NCBI GenBank assembly: GCA_024226335.1
Contig: JAAELY010000270.1
Span: 1-64,000, forward strand
Source of the DNA: a bacterium
Lineage (GTDB): Bacteria; Myxococcota_A; UBA9160; SZUA-336
Direction of reading: 5' to 3'
DNA length: 64,000 nt
Both the position numbers and the translations under genes were made by a program. Each line of letters begins with the position of its first letter. Positions within the stretch are counted from its first letter, which is position 1. Shown here one piece after another: positions 16,014-25,775 of this stretch. The notes below the pieces were generated by a model. That model ran no database searches. It worked only from the letters and a program-made list of their open reading frames with translations, and was not told where the DNA came from.

Positions 16014-17747
16014 ATGGAGCGCCAAAAGCCCGACTCCCGAACCAACGAGATCGACCTCTATATCCGTACCTACTATTCGCTCTTGCGCAGTAGCGGTGAG
16101 GTCCGGTTGCGCTCTTTCGAAGAGGCGCATTGCTTTAGCAACTCGAGCCTGCACGCGGGGGCGCGAGAGCCCGAACCCGACATCGCCGCCTTTGGCTACG
16201 CTGCCGGCCGGCTCCCCGAGTGCATGCCGGACGTCGAGCGCACGGTACTGGGGCAGTCGAACGAGACCTTCGAGGCGTTCGGCTACGACGTGGGCCGCTG
16301 GGAGAGCCTGACCACGCGGGGCCGCCGTCGTCTGATTCGCTACGACGGACGAGGCACGCTCGCCGCCTACATCGCCAGTGCTTCGGATATCGACGATCTA
16401 TTGCCGATCATGACCGCGTATCAGATCGAATGGAACAAGATGCACGATCTGCTTCGCGCGAGTCCGATCGGCACTCTGCTGGAGTCCGAGTCGAGCAAGG
16501 AAGAAGATCTGGACGAACGTCTCGCGTCGACCTTGCTGATCACCCGCGCCGACCTCGACCGTCTGCGCGAGGCGCTCGGCGTCGAGCACGTCACCGCACT
16601 TCGAGCACTCGCCACGCGTCGCTTCGATATGCGGGTTCGATTGCTTACGGGCTCCTTCAGTGAATACCAGCGCGCAGCCCAGGTCTGGTGGAAGGGTCTC
16701 GAGCGTACCTACCTCCGATCGGGCCAGGGCCAGCGTCCTCCCGTCTACTTCGTTTCTTCCAATACGCATTCGCTGGTCAATCTCCTGGGAGGCTACGCCA
16801 GATCGCACCGAGACACGTTGCTCGAAGCGGTGCGCAATCAGGGCCCCGCCGAACTTCAGCAACTACTCGATGAAACCGAGCGCGCGGGTGGGGAGCCGAG
16901 CGAGAACCTCTTGTATTTCGCGTTGCGCCATCACCTGTCGAGCCATCCCGAGGCGCTGGCCGAAGTCCAGGTCTGGGACGAAGAATCCGGTGTGATCTCG
17001 GTAGAGAATCGCGCGCACGTCGATGTGGACGCGCAGGTATTCGAGATTGGCCGATTGAAACCCGAGCGATTCGACCCGCGTCTCCAGATGCCGGGGCTCG
17101 AGCGAATCGCGGACAGCGACGCGCGCATCATCAACATCGACTATCCGTTGGGGATGGCGTCCTATCACCTCCTGTCGCGGGTCGGCCAGGGTGTGGGCCC
17201 CCTCCTGGGGCTCTACGTGATGGGCAAGGCCGCGACCCTGAACGGCCAGGTCGGCGATGTGATGATCTCGCGCGTGATTCACGACGAGCACTCCGACAAT
17301 ACCTATCTGACCCAGAATGCCTTTACGGTCGACGACGTGGCCTGCAATCTCGAGTACGGAAGCGTTCTCGACAATCAGAAAGCCGTGACGGTGAGAGGCG
17401 CATTCCTGCAGAACCCAAACTACATGGGCGTGTTCTATCGCGAGGGCTATACGGTTCTCGAGATGGAGGCGGGTCCCTATATGTCGGCAATCTACGAACT
17501 GGTCGACCCGCGTCGCCATCCGAATGACGAGATCATCAACCTCGGCGAGCGCACCGGTTTTGATCTGGGCACGCTTCACTACGCCTCGGACACTCCCTAC
17601 AGTCGCCGGCAGAGCCTGCTCTCGAAGAGTCTGGCGTACTTCGGTATGGATTCGACCTACGCGTGCGCGATTGCGATCACCCGCCGGATCCTCGAACTCG
17701 AATTACAGCGTCTTGGAGCCGGTCCCGGAGCCCCTCCGGGAGCCTGA
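16014..17747 (+). CDS. large uncharacterised protein with nucleoside-phosphorylase-like C-terminal half
   Basis: 577 residues with no signal peptide or membrane segment. The N-terminal half (DIDDLLPIMTAYQIEWNKMH at 125-144, VSSNTHSLVNLLGGYAR at 247-263) is helical and unknown to me. The C-terminal half has RIINIDYPLGMASYHLL at 371-387, GKAATLNGQVGDVMI at 404-418, YGSVLDNQ at 448-455 and LEMEAGPYMSAIYE at 482-495. This order (ordered loops, GD motif, ME-containing helix) recalls the phosphorylase/nucleosidase superfamily, where the Glu of a ME motif contacts the ribose. I recall similar DUF6909-type proteins but cannot verify that. The ATG at 16014 follows GAGGGA. It is divergent from the monooxygenase. 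Confidence 0.7.
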   Translation: MERQKPDSRTNEIDLYIRTYYSLLRSSGEVRLRSFEEAHCFSNSSLHAGAREPEPDIAAFGYAAGRLPECMPDVERTVLGQSNETFEAFGYDVGRWESLTTRGRRRLIRYDGRGTLAAYIASASDIDDLLPIMTAYQIEWNKMHDLLRASPIGTLLESESSKEEDLDERLASTLLITRADLDRLREALGVEHVTALRALATRRFDMRVRLLTGSFSEYQRAAQVWWKGLERTYLRSGQGQRPPVYFVSSNTHSLVNLLGGYARSHRDTLLEAVRNQGPAELQQLLDETERAGGEPSENLLYFALRHHLSSHPEALAEVQVWDEESGVISVENRAHVDVDAQVFEIGRLKPERFDPRLQMPGLERIADSDARIINIDYPLGMASYHLLSRVGQGVGPLLGLYVMGKAATLNGQVGDVMISRVIHDEHSDNTYLTQNAFTVDDVACNLEYGSVLDNQKAVTVRGAFLQNPNYMGVFYREGYTVLEMEAGPYMSAIYELVDPRRHPNDEIINLGERTGFDLGTLHYASDTPYSRRQSLLSKSLAYFGMDSTYACAIAITRRILELELQRLGAGPGAPPGA

Positions 17748-17789
17748 TATACTCGGTCGGCGAGCGCTTGACGCGCCGGAGGGCAGGGT

Positions 17790-19196
17790 ATGCACGAGCT
17801 TCTGGGTCTGACACTGCTCGAGCTCAGGGCTCGACTGCGCGATCGCCGTTCTTCTCCAGTCGAACTCATGGAAGCGGCGCTGAAGCGCATCGAGGAGACG
17901 CGCGAAACCTACAACGCCGTAGTGGCCGTTCGCGATCGCGACGAACTCATGAGCGAAGCGCGTGAGGCAGAGGCGCGCATTGTGCGCGGCGAGGCTCGAC
18001 CGCTCGAGGGCATTCCTCTGGGCGTCAAGGATCTGGAAAACGTGGCCGGAATGGTCACGAGCATGGGGTCCCGCCTGTTCAAGGACAATGTGGCCCAACG
18101 CGACGACGTTCACGTGGAGCGATTGCGTGCAGCGGGCGCGATCCCCATGGCGAAGACCAATGCGCCGGAGTTCGGCCCAACGGCCATCACGAAGAATCTC
18201 TTGCACGGTGTGACGCGCAATCCCTGGAACCTCGACCGGACACCCGGCGGTTCGAGCGGCGGCTCGGCCGCGGCGCTTGCGGGTGGCGTTCTGCCGCTGG
18301 TCACTGCGAGCGACGGCGGCGGATCGGTTCGAATTCCCGCTTCGTGGACCGGTGCGTTCGGTCTCAAGCCTTCGCACGGTCGTGTGCCGATCGGTCCTAG
18401 CCCTGCGTGGGACGCGTCGATGATGGGTGTCTATGGTCCGCTGACCCGCAGTGTCGACGATGCGGCTCTGTATCTCGATCAGGTCGTTGGTGCCACACCA
18501 CACGATCCGGTCGCGCTGCCGCATCCGGGCTACTCGTATCTCGACAGATTGCGCGAAGAGGAGCCCAGGGGATTGCGCATCGCGTACTCGCCCGACTTCG
18601 GGCGCATCCTGGTGCAGAACGATGTCGCGAGTGCGGTCGAAGAAGGTGTGAAGGTCTTTGAGAAGCTCGGCCATTCCGTGGAGCAGATCGAAGGCGGGCC
18701 GCCGCCACTGGCCGAGGAGTGGAACCAACTCGCGGGCTGGGGGCTCGCGGGACGCCTGCGCGATTTCCTTCCCGAACGCGAAAACGAGATCCAGCGCTAT
18801 CTATCGCATCTGATCGAGCAGGGGAGGGCCCTCACGCCCGAAGTTTCGGCGCGCATCAACGAAACGCGCGCGCAGGTTCGGGACTGGGCGACGAGCGTAT
18901 TCGAGAACTTCGATCTTCTGATCACCCCGACATTGCCCTACGATCCGCCACCGGCTCGCGGTCCATTTCCAACCGTAACCAATGGCCAGCCCCAGGATCC
19001 GATGGCCGCGGGTGGATTCACTCAGCCCTTCAATCTGGCCTGGCATCCCGCCGCAACCCTGCGCGCGGGTCTGTCGCGTGCGGACCTGCCCATCGGCATG
19101 CAGATCGTCGCTTCGCATCACCGCGACGATCTGGTTCTGGCGATTTCGAAAGTCTTCGAACGCGAGCGGCCGTGGAACGACATCTGGCCGGTCTGA
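17790..19196 (+). CDS. amidase-signature family amidase (first)
   Basis: 468 residues. The Ser-cisSer-Lys triad is complete: Lys80 in GVKDLENV, cis-Ser155 in TPGGSSGGSAAAL and nucleophile Ser179 in SDGGGSVRIPAS. Length matches GatA/acylamidase-like enzymes. No gatB or gatC is nearby, so it is probably a catabolic amidase, not a tRNA amidotransferase. It begins 42 bases after the phosphorylase-like gene and probably shares its transcript. It ends 9 bases before the convergent fucosidase. Substrate unknown. Confidence 0.92.
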   Translation: MHELLGLTLLELRARLRDRRSSPVELMEAALKRIEETRETYNAVVAVRDRDELMSEAREAEARIVRGEARPLEGIPLGVKDLENVAGMVTSMGSRLFKDNVAQRDDVHVERLRAAGAIPMAKTNAPEFGPTAITKNLLHGVTRNPWNLDRTPGGSSGGSAAALAGGVLPLVTASDGGGSVRIPASWTGAFGLKPSHGRVPIGPSPAWDASMMGVYGPLTRSVDDAALYLDQVVGATPHDPVALPHPGYSYLDRLREEEPRGLRIAYSPDFGRILVQNDVASAVEEGVKVFEKLGHSVEQIEGGPPPLAEEWNQLAGWGLAGRLRDFLPERENEIQRYLSHLIEQGRALTPEVSARINETRAQVRDWATSVFENFDLLITPTLPYDPPPARGPFPTVTNGQPQDPMAAGGFTQPFNLAWHPAATLRAGLSRADLPIGMQIVASHHRDDLVLAISKVFERERPWNDIWPV

Positions 19197-19205
19197 GCGC
19201 GGACG

Positions 19206-20447
19206 CTACTCGAATTCGACGGCGATGATGGTGGCCAGCGGATCGAGCACCCGTTCGGGAACTTCGATGACGAGATCGCCGACTGGATCGTCATTGGACA
19301 GGCGATCCCGGGTCGAGGTTCGAGAGAAATGCTTGAGCTGCCAACCGCTGCGCAGTTCGCGCACGCGCAACACGCGGTTGACGTGTATCCCGCGCACGCA
19401 TACCGATTCGTAAGGTCGAGACAATAGATGCAGGTAGACGATCTTGCCCCGGCGGGTCGTGGGCCCGTAGAACTGCCAGGCTTCGAGCCCGGGTTCGCTG
19501 CCGTAGATGGCGTCTGCGTAGGCATCCATCCACGGTATAATCTCGTCGATCCGCTCGATCTGCTCTTCGGGTAGCTCGCCACTTCCCATCGGCGACACGT
19601 TCAGCAGCAGATTTCCACCGCGACTCACGGTCTCGCAGAGGGCGTGGACCAGGGTGCGGGAAGACTTGTAGTGCGTGTCGGACCGGTTGTACCCCCAGCT
19701 TTCGTTCATCGGCAGACGGGTTTCCCAGCGACCTTCGGGCGCTTCGCGCGGAGAGAACGGCTCGACGCTGGAAAAATCTCCATAGCCGGGAAGACGCTCG
19801 TTGATCAGCACGCCGGGCTGAAATGAGCGAATCAAATCGTGCAGTTCCCGAGCTTCCCACTCTTCGGAGCTGCGCTCCCATTGACCGTCAAACCAGAGGA
19901 GATCGAGCTGGCCGTACAGAGTCAGCAGTTCTCTCACCTGTGCGAACATGAACTCCAGATAGCGGTTCCACTGGGCTTGTGAGGGCCGCTGTTTCTGTCC
20001 GGACGAATAGGGGCGATGCTCGTCGACGAAAGCCGGGTAGTCGGCGTGATGCCAGTCACTCAGCGAGAAACTCAACCCCAGTTTGATATCTAGTTCGCGA
20101 GCGGCTTCCACGAACTCGCGTACGATATCTCCGCGGTACGCACTGTGTTCCACCGAGAAGTCTGATTCGCGTGTATGCCATAACGCGAAACCGTCGTGAT
20201 GTTTTGCCGTGAGAACTGCGTAGCGCATGCCGGCTCGACGGGCGCGTTCGAGCCAGGTGCGCGGACTCTGTGGTCGCGGAGAAAAAGACCGAGCGCTCTC
20301 GTGGTAGGTCTCGGCCGGAACATCCTGGCAGAGTGGGAGCGCGGCTGAGCCGCCGACGAGTGGCCACGACAACTCCCAGCCGCGCTGGCTGATATGTCCC
20401 CAGTGAATGAACATTCCGAAGCGCGCATCATCGAACCAACTCGGCAT
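19206..20447 (-). CDS. alpha-L-fucosidase, GH29 family
   Basis: 413 residues. Family features in order: WFDDARFGMFIHWG at the start, YAVLTAKHHDGFALW near residue 76, LGLSFSLSDWHH, and the nucleophile in LLWFDGQW (Asp187). The acid/base region is less conserved, as usual. It lacks a signal peptide and the C-terminal carbohydrate-binding module of larger members, so it likely acts in the cytoplasm on imported fucosides. The upstream amidase ends 30 bases before its start, giving a two-gene unit. Confidence 0.92.
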   Translation of the reverse strand: MPSWFDDARFGMFIHWGHISQRGWELSWPLVGGSAALPLCQDVPAETYHESARSFSPRPQSPRTWLERARRAGMRYAVLTAKHHDGFALWHTRESDFSVEHSAYRGDIVREFVEAARELDIKLGLSFSLSDWHHADYPAFVDEHRPYSSGQKQRPSQAQWNRYLEFMFAQVRELLTLYGQLDLLWFDGQWERSSEEWEARELHDLIRSFQPGVLINERLPGYGDFSSVEPFSPREAPEGRWETRLPMNESWGYNRSDTHYKSSRTLVHALCETVSRGGNLLLNVSPMGSGELPEEQIERIDEIIPWMDAYADAIYGSEPGLEAWQFYGPTTRRGKIVYLHLLSRPYESVCVRGIHVNRVLRVRELRSGWQLKHFSRTSTRDRLSNDDPVGDLVIEVPERVLDPLATIIAVEFE

Positions 20448-20477
20448 AGCCCGACCTCTGAGTGTGAGAGTAACTTG

Positions 20478-21905
20478 TTATGCGCGAGGAGTTCGCTCGA
20501 ACCAGGGTTGTACCGTTTCGAGTTGTGCCGCCAGCTGGAAGAGTGTGGCTTCGTCGCCGAAGCGTCCGGCGAACTGGACGCCGATCGGCAAGTTCTCCGC
20601 ATTCCAGGCCAGCGGAACCGACATTGCCGGGTGTCCCGAAGCGTTGAATAGAGAAGTGTAGCCGACGGTCTTGTTCAGATCGGCAATCATCTCGAAGATC
20701 TGCGGATGCGACAGGGACAGGCGCCCGAGTTCCAGCGGCGGCGTGGCCATGGTGGGCGTCAAGATCAGGTCGTAGTCGACCAGGAAATTCGAAACCTGTC
20801 GACCTACGGCGTGGATCACGCGCACGCTTCGCGCGTAGTCGGCTCCGGTCGTCTGGTCGACGCTCTGGGCCATGGCGTAGGTCAGTGTCTCGACGTCATC
20901 CTCACGGAGTTCGCGCCCCAACTCTTCGGCGCGCGCGTCCAGGGATGCGCGCAGGTTAGAAGCAATGATGGCTCGCGTGGCGGTGCCCAGCGTTTCGGAA
21001 TCGATCTGGAGGCTCGCGGCTTCCACGTCGTGGCCGAGTTCCTCGCAGAGTCGCGCGGCGTTCTCTGCTGCGGACTTGCAGTCGGCATGGGTCTCGGCTC
21101 CGTTGAAGGACTCGGTGATCAACGCGATTCGCAGCCGTCGGGGTTCGGTCGCGGCTTCTTTGAGATAAGGTCGTTTCTGCGGCGGTGCGCAGTAGGGAGC
21201 TCCCAGTTCCGGTGCGCTGATCACATCGAGCAGGGCCGCGCTGTCGCGTACCGAACGAGTGACTGCGTGTACCGAACTCATTCCGCTCCAGCCTTCACCT
21301 GCATCGGGTCCGAACGGGTTGCGACCCCGGCTCGGCTTGAGCCCGAACAGTCCGCAGCAGGAGGCGGGGATGCGGATCGAGCCACCGCCGTCGCTGGCAT
21401 TCGCAGCGGGAAGCATGCCTGCTGCGACGGCCGATGAGGCGCCGCCCGATGAACCTCCGGAAGTGTGCGTGATCTTCCACGGATTGCGCGTCTGGCCGAA
21501 GATGCGTGACTCGGTCGACGTGGTGAGTCCGAATTCCGGCGAAGCGCTCTTGCCGAAGATGACCAGGCCCGCCTTGCGATAGCGCGTGACCAGTTCGCTG
21601 TCGTGATCCGGGACGAAATCTTCGAAGATGCGAGATCCAAAGGTGGTGCGCGTGCCCGTGTAGAAGGCGTGCAGGTCTTTGAGCAGGAAGGGGACTCCCG
21701 AAAACGGACCCTTGGGCAGGCCCGCTTCGATGGACTTGCGCGCTTCGGTGTACATTGGGATGACGACGGCGTTCAGTTCGGGATTGAGCTTCTCCACGCG
21801 ACTGACCGCGGTGTCGAGAAGATCGCTGGGGCTAACCTGCTTTTTCGCGACCAGTTCGGCCAGGCCCAGGGCATCGTAGCTTTCGTAGTCGTCCAGACGT
21901 CCCAT
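20478..21905 (-). CDS. amidase-signature family amidase (second)
   Basis: 475 residues. The catalytic elements are visible: Lys in VPFLLKDLHAF, SGGSSGGASSAV and SDGGGSIRIPAS. It differs clearly from the amidase at 17.8 kb, so this is not a recent duplication. I chose ATG 21905 because GAAGGAG lies 8 bases upstream; the longer frame adds only 8 residues. The fucosidase follows after 30 bases. Confidence 0.92.
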   Translation of the reverse strand: MGRLDDYESYDALGLAELVAKKQVSPSDLLDTAVSRVEKLNPELNAVVIPMYTEARKSIEAGLPKGPFSGVPFLLKDLHAFYTGTRTTFGSRIFEDFVPDHDSELVTRYRKAGLVIFGKSASPEFGLTTSTESRIFGQTRNPWKITHTSGGSSGGASSAVAAGMLPAANASDGGGSIRIPASCCGLFGLKPSRGRNPFGPDAGEGWSGMSSVHAVTRSVRDSAALLDVISAPELGAPYCAPPQKRPYLKEAATEPRRLRIALITESFNGAETHADCKSAAENAARLCEELGHDVEAASLQIDSETLGTATRAIIASNLRASLDARAEELGRELREDDVETLTYAMAQSVDQTTGADYARSVRVIHAVGRQVSNFLVDYDLILTPTMATPPLELGRLSLSHPQIFEMIADLNKTVGYTSLFNASGHPAMSVPLAWNAENLPIGVQFAGRFGDEATLFQLAAQLETVQPWFERTPRA

Positions 21906-21968
21906 GGAGTTCTCCTTCGCCCGCAGCATATCACGTGCGCCGAAGCCACAGAAAAGCCCGACAGTCCG

Positions 21969-23393
21969 TCAGTCGCGGAGTTCCTTCCAACCGGGCAGGG
22001 GTGCCAGCAAGCTGCGAAGCAATCGCGCTGTGGGTTCGAATTCTCGTTCGCCCCTTTCGGATACGAGTCGCAACCGCCTTTCGATCGGAAAGACCTCCAG
22101 CAGTGGTGGGGCCTTGCGAAAGGCGACGTGCAGATCCCAGAACGGTTTGTCGCGGTGCGACGTCGAGGAGATCGTGCGCAACAAGGGAGCGAGCAGGGCA
22201 TTGCTTCTGCTCGGTTCCGAAAGCGCATCGAGCGCCAGGATGCAGGTATTCGTCGTATCGATGCGACCCGCTTCAATTGCCTGCCAGGCGTAACGTGCGG
22301 GAACCATGCTACTGAGCGCGCCGTCGACCACCCCGACCAGTTCGTGACGTTCGAAAAGCGCTTCCAGGATCGCGGTACTGCTGCGGTCCGCCGGATCGAT
22401 GTCGTGCTGCAATACCGCCGGGATCGCGGCGCTAAAAGCAGCAGCGTCGAGGGCCGGAAGCTGCCGGGTCTCTGGTGTGGAACCGAAGAAGATGGGAACG
22501 AGCACCTGGCGACTCATGGCCATCGACACGAGCGCACTCACGACCCGCGCCAGAACCCGGCCCCGAATTCGCGAGAGTTCGCTCGCATCGCGCAAATCCT
22601 TGCCGAGCACTTCTGCGAATTCGGCCCTGGGCCTCCCGAGGGCTCCCGGGCCGAGCCCCGTGGCGAGGGTGTCTACTGGAATCGCGAGTTCCCCGAGCGT
22701 GAGCTGATCTCCATCGGGAGTCGCGAACAGTTCGCCCAGCGCGGCCTTCAGGTCGAGTCGCAGAGCTGCGGGAAGTCCGAAACGGGTGTTTGGATCGGGA
22801 GCGCGGAAGACCCCGTTCAAGCGAATGCGGCCGATCTCCCGGTAGATCTCTTCGACGTCGTAGTCGCGGGTCCGGCCGCGGATGACCGCAAGGATCGCGC
22901 CCAGACTGCATCCTACCATGTAAGCGGGCTCGATCTCGAGGTCCTGCAGGCGCTGGAGTGCGCCCAAAAAAATGTAGCCCGAGCCCGCGGCGCCGCCGAG
23001 CACCAGTGCAAGGCGCTTGTTCGCAATTTCCGCGTCCAGGCGTTCTTCGCTGGCGAGCTGGTTCTCGATGATCTGCGTCCGTGCTTCGCCGACCAGAGCC
23101 TCGACCGTGGGCAGCAGACCGTGAAGCTCGCGGCCGTCGATTTCTTCTTGATTCGTCGGAAGCACCGGTGCGAGCAGCTGCAACAAGCGCAGGCGAAACG
23201 TACCGATGTGGAAGACGAGCGAATCTCGTCCCCCTCCGATCGTCGTGAGCTGCGCGAGTCGCAGCGCGTAGCGCAGTCGGTCCAGATCCCGCGGGTTCAT
23301 GAAAAAGGGCTCTTCGACGCTCTTGCGCGCGAGTGCGAGTTCGCCGCGGCGAAACGGTCTGAATTCGTCGAGGAAGGTCGCGACATCGATCAC
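21969..23393 (-). CDS. patatin-like phospholipase family protein
   Basis: About 474 residues. The patatin core lies mid-protein: LVLGGAAGSGYIFLGAL (glycine-rich oxyanion region), VGCSLGAI (GxSxG elbow) and VVDGALSS (Asp of the Ser-Asp dyad, DG[AG]). About 125 N-terminal residues are helical and unassigned. Patatins hydrolyse acyl esters of membrane lipids. The GTG at 23393 is preferred; a longer frame would reach into the divergent modA gene region. The ribosome site is weak, so the start is approximate. Confidence 0.8.
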   Translation of the reverse strand: MIDVATFLDEFRPFRRGELALARKSVEEPFFMNPRDLDRLRYALRLAQLTTIGGGRDSLVFHIGTFRLRLLQLLAPVLPTNQEEIDGRELHGLLPTVEALVGEARTQIIENQLASEERLDAEIANKRLALVLGGAAGSGYIFLGALQRLQDLEIEPAYMVGCSLGAILAVIRGRTRDYDVEEIYREIGRIRLNGVFRAPDPNTRFGLPAALRLDLKAALGELFATPDGDQLTLGELAIPVDTLATGLGPGALGRPRAEFAEVLGKDLRDASELSRIRGRVLARVVSALVSMAMSRQVLVPIFFGSTPETRQLPALDAAAFSAAIPAVLQHDIDPADRSSTAILEALFERHELVGVVDGALSSMVPARYAWQAIEAGRIDTTNTCILALDALSEPSRSNALLAPLLRTISSTSHRDKPFWDLHVAFRKAPPLLEVFPIERRLRLVSERGEREFEPTARLLRSLLAPLPGWKELRD

Positions 23394-23443
23394 GGATCCA
23401 GAATACACCCAGCCCCTATTCCTTTGGTACCTTTCGTGCGCGC

Positions 23444-24235
23444 ATGATCTGCTCAACAGCTCCCCCCCTGCCCGCAATCGCTCTCCTGCTGCTAATCGCG
23501 ATCGGAGCGTGTGGCAAGCAGGGCGACGCGCCCGCCGTGCTCGCGGTCGCGTCCAGTCTTCGGAACGTCATGCCCGAGCTCATCGAGCGCTTCCGGGTCT
23601 CGCACGGGACCGGAGAGTGGGTTGCCACCTACGGGGGCTCAGGAACCCTGCGAGCCCAGGTGGAGGCGGGGGCTCCGATCGATGCCATCGTTTTCGCCGG
23701 TTCCGAGCCGGTCGATCTGCTGATCGGTTCCGGCGCCTTGCGGGCCGCCTCGCGCCGGGAGGTCGCGCAGAACTCTCTCGTACTGGTCGGGCCCATCGAG
23801 TCCCGGGGGCTGCGCTTCGAGAGTCTGGCTCAGCTCGGATCCGACCAGAAGCTCGTGATCGGTCTGCCCGACTCCGCTCCCGTCGGATCCTACGCGCGCC
23901 AGGCCCTGAAAGAACTCGAACTCTGGGAGGATCTCCAGGATCGCATCGTCTACGCCGGACACGTTGCCGCCGTGCTGGCCTATGTGCGCAGAGGCGAAGC
24001 CGCTGCTGGAATCGTCTACCGCACCGACGCGCAGACAGCCGATGACGTCGAACTCCTCGACACCCTTCCGGAAAGAGCGCGCATAGCGACGGAAATCGTC
24101 GCGGCGGTGAGCAGTCGTGCGAGGCACCCCCAACGAGCGGATGCCTTCGTGCGCTTCCTCGGGTCTGCAGGCGCCTCCGGGATCCTGAAGCGCGGTGGTT
24201 TCGAGGTGACCCTCGACGACGGGTCAGGAAGTTAG
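23444..24235 (+). CDS. modA: molybdate ABC transporter substrate-binding lipoprotein
   Basis: 263 residues. A lipoprotein signal (ALLLLIAIGAC) is followed by the ModA pattern: AVASSLRNVMPELIERF, YGGSGTLRAQVEAGAPIDA, PVGSYARQAL and a GIVYRTDAQ segment. Members bind molybdate or tungstate in the periplasm. It heads a tight modABC set (modB starts 2 bases after its stop) and then the lutABC run. No ModE-type operator was recognised upstream. Confidence 0.92.
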   Translation: MICSTAPPLPAIALLLLIAIGACGKQGDAPAVLAVASSLRNVMPELIERFRVSHGTGEWVATYGGSGTLRAQVEAGAPIDAIVFAGSEPVDLLIGSGALRAASRREVAQNSLVLVGPIESRGLRFESLAQLGSDQKLVIGLPDSAPVGSYARQALKELELWEDLQDRIVYAGHVAAVLAYVRRGEAAAGIVYRTDAQTADDVELLDTLPERARIATEIVAAVSSRARHPQRADAFVRFLGSAGASGILKRGGFEVTLDDGSGS

Positions 24236-24237
24236 AA

Positions 24238-24903
24238 GTGGGTTCCGGCGACGCATTTCCGATTCTGCTCTCGCTGCGCGTCGCCACGATTGCATTGCTC
24301 GTGGTGGTCCCGTTTGGACTCGCACTGGCACGTCTGCAATCCCGCCACTACGCCGGGCGGCGCATCGTCGATGCATTCGTGCTGCTCCCCCTGGTTCTGC
24401 CTCCGTCCGTAATCGGCTTCTTCCTCGTGCTCCTTCTGGGTCGAAACGGTGTTCTTGGCCAGTGGCTCGACCGATTCTTCGACGTGCAGCTCGTGTTCAC
24501 ACCCGCGGCGGCAGTTATCGCATCGGCGATCGTTGCATTGCCCATGCTGGTCAAGACGGCGCAGCCCGCCCTCGAAGCCGTTCCCGCGGAACTCGAGAAG
24601 GTCGGCCGCTCGCTGGGACTCGGGCCGATTGAACTTTTCATGCGCGTCACCTTGCCCAGCGCCTGGCGCGGTGTGCTCGCGTCCGTCGTACTCGCGTTTG
24701 CACGAGCCAACGGGGAGTTCGGTGCCACGCTCATGTTTGCCGGAAACATTCCCGGTCGCACCAATACGATGCCGCTCGAGATCTTCGCGGCCTACGAAAC
24801 GGGAGCTACGGGACGTGCAGCTCTCTACGTGGGTGTGCTGACCCTGATCTCGCTGGTGGTTGTGGTCGCAGCGGCGCGCCTGAATCCGGGTGAGCGCGGA
24901 TGA
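24238..24903 (+). CDS. modB: molybdate ABC transporter permease
   Basis: 221 residues with about five membrane helices. The cytoplasmic EAA-type loop that contacts the ATPase is visible (AELEKVGRSLGLGPIELFMRVTLPSAWRGV, read in two parts as VGRSLGLGPIELF and VTLPSAWRG). The NGEFGATLMFAGNIPGRT segment is typical of ModB. It starts with GTG, 2 bases after modA, and its stop overlaps the ATG of modC by 4 bases. Confidence 0.93.
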   Translation: MGSGDAFPILLSLRVATIALLVVVPFGLALARLQSRHYAGRRIVDAFVLLPLVLPPSVIGFFLVLLLGRNGVLGQWLDRFFDVQLVFTPAAAVIASAIVALPMLVKTAQPALEAVPAELEKVGRSLGLGPIELFMRVTLPSAWRGVLASVVLAFARANGEFGATLMFAGNIPGRTNTMPLEIFAAYETGATGRAALYVGVLTLISLVVVVAAARLNPGERG

Positions 24904-25775
24904 AGGCCCTGGATGCCAGTCTGTTGATTCGTGTGGCAGACGAACGCTCCGAATTCGCAGTCGAGTCGGAGCTCTCGCTGGATCACGGTGTACTCGTGAT
25001 GTTCGGTCCCTCGGGCGCGGGAAAGTCGTTGACGCTTCAGGGATTGGCCGGTTTGATTCCCGCCGAAAGCGGCTTCATCCGGGTCGGGGAGGAGACGCTC
25101 TTCGATTCCCGGGCTGGCGTGAATCTGCCTGCGTATCGGCGAAGAATCGGCTACGTGCCGCAACAGGATTCGCTCCTGCCTTTCTGTGACGTGGCCATGA
25201 ACATCGCTTTCGGTCTTCCTCGGTCCGAGCGACGTCGGGACAATCCGAAGCTCGAAGGGTTGCTTCAGGAGTTCGGACTCGCGAAGCTGGCTCGCGCGCG
25301 CCCTAAGTCCCTCTCCGGGGGAGAGCGGAAACGCGTCGCACTCGCCCGAGCTCTCGCGGTCGAACCCCGTCTTCTCCTGCTCGACGAGCCCTTTGCCTCC
25401 ATCGATCAATCGGGTCGGGAACAGCTGTACGGGATCTTGCGCGAAACACTCAGAGAACATGCAACCCCGGCCGTGATCGTCACCCACGATGCGCGGGAAG
25501 GCGCCAGCCTGGGCGATCACGTGGTGCGTTTCGAGCGCGGGCGCACCGTAGCAACGGGCTCGCCCGCGGAAATGCTCCCCCACGGCCAGCCCATTCGACT
25601 CTCCGGCCGGCGACGCGCGGCGCCCCAGGTGTTGAGCGACGGTCGCGTGCGCGTCGAACTGGATTCGGTGACGCTCGAAGTTTCCGCTGCGTTGCTGGAT
25701 GCCGACGAGCAGGAGATCGAATTGAACCTTCGCGATCAAGCGCACTCCACGAGCGACGGACCGGAGGAGGAGTGA
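24900..25775 (+). CDS. modC: molybdate ABC transporter ATP-binding protein
   Basis: 291 residues. Walker A GPSGAGKS, signature LSGGERKRVALARAL, Walker B LLLLDEPFASID and the switch His in IVTHDAREG are all present. ModC proteins usually have ~350 residues with a C-terminal molybdate-binding (TOBE) domain; here only ~70 residues follow the ATPase, so that regulatory domain is reduced. ATGA overlap with modB. Confidence 0.92.
   Translation: MKALDASLLIRVADERSEFAVESELSLDHGVLVMFGPSGAGKSLTLQGLAGLIPAESGFIRVGEETLFDSRAGVNLPAYRRRIGYVPQQDSLLPFCDVAMNIAFGLPRSERRRDNPKLEGLLQEFGLAKLARARPKSLSGGERKRVALARALAVEPRLLLLDEPFASIDQSGREQLYGILRETLREHATPAVIVTHDAREGASLGDHVVRFERGRTVATGSPAEMLPHGQPIRLSGRRRAAPQVLSDGRVRVELDSVTLEVSAALLDADEQEIELNLRDQAHSTSDGPEEE

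Noticed and set aside
17722-17742. Small inverted repeat (TCCCGGA/TCCGGGA) as a terminator
   Set aside because: It lies within the end of the coding region, has no T run, and the amidase gene follows closely in the same direction.
21603-23447. A 614-codon plus-strand frame opposite the patatin and amidase genes
   Set aside because: It has no start context or domain, while the minus strand carries two recognisable enzymes with active-site motifs.
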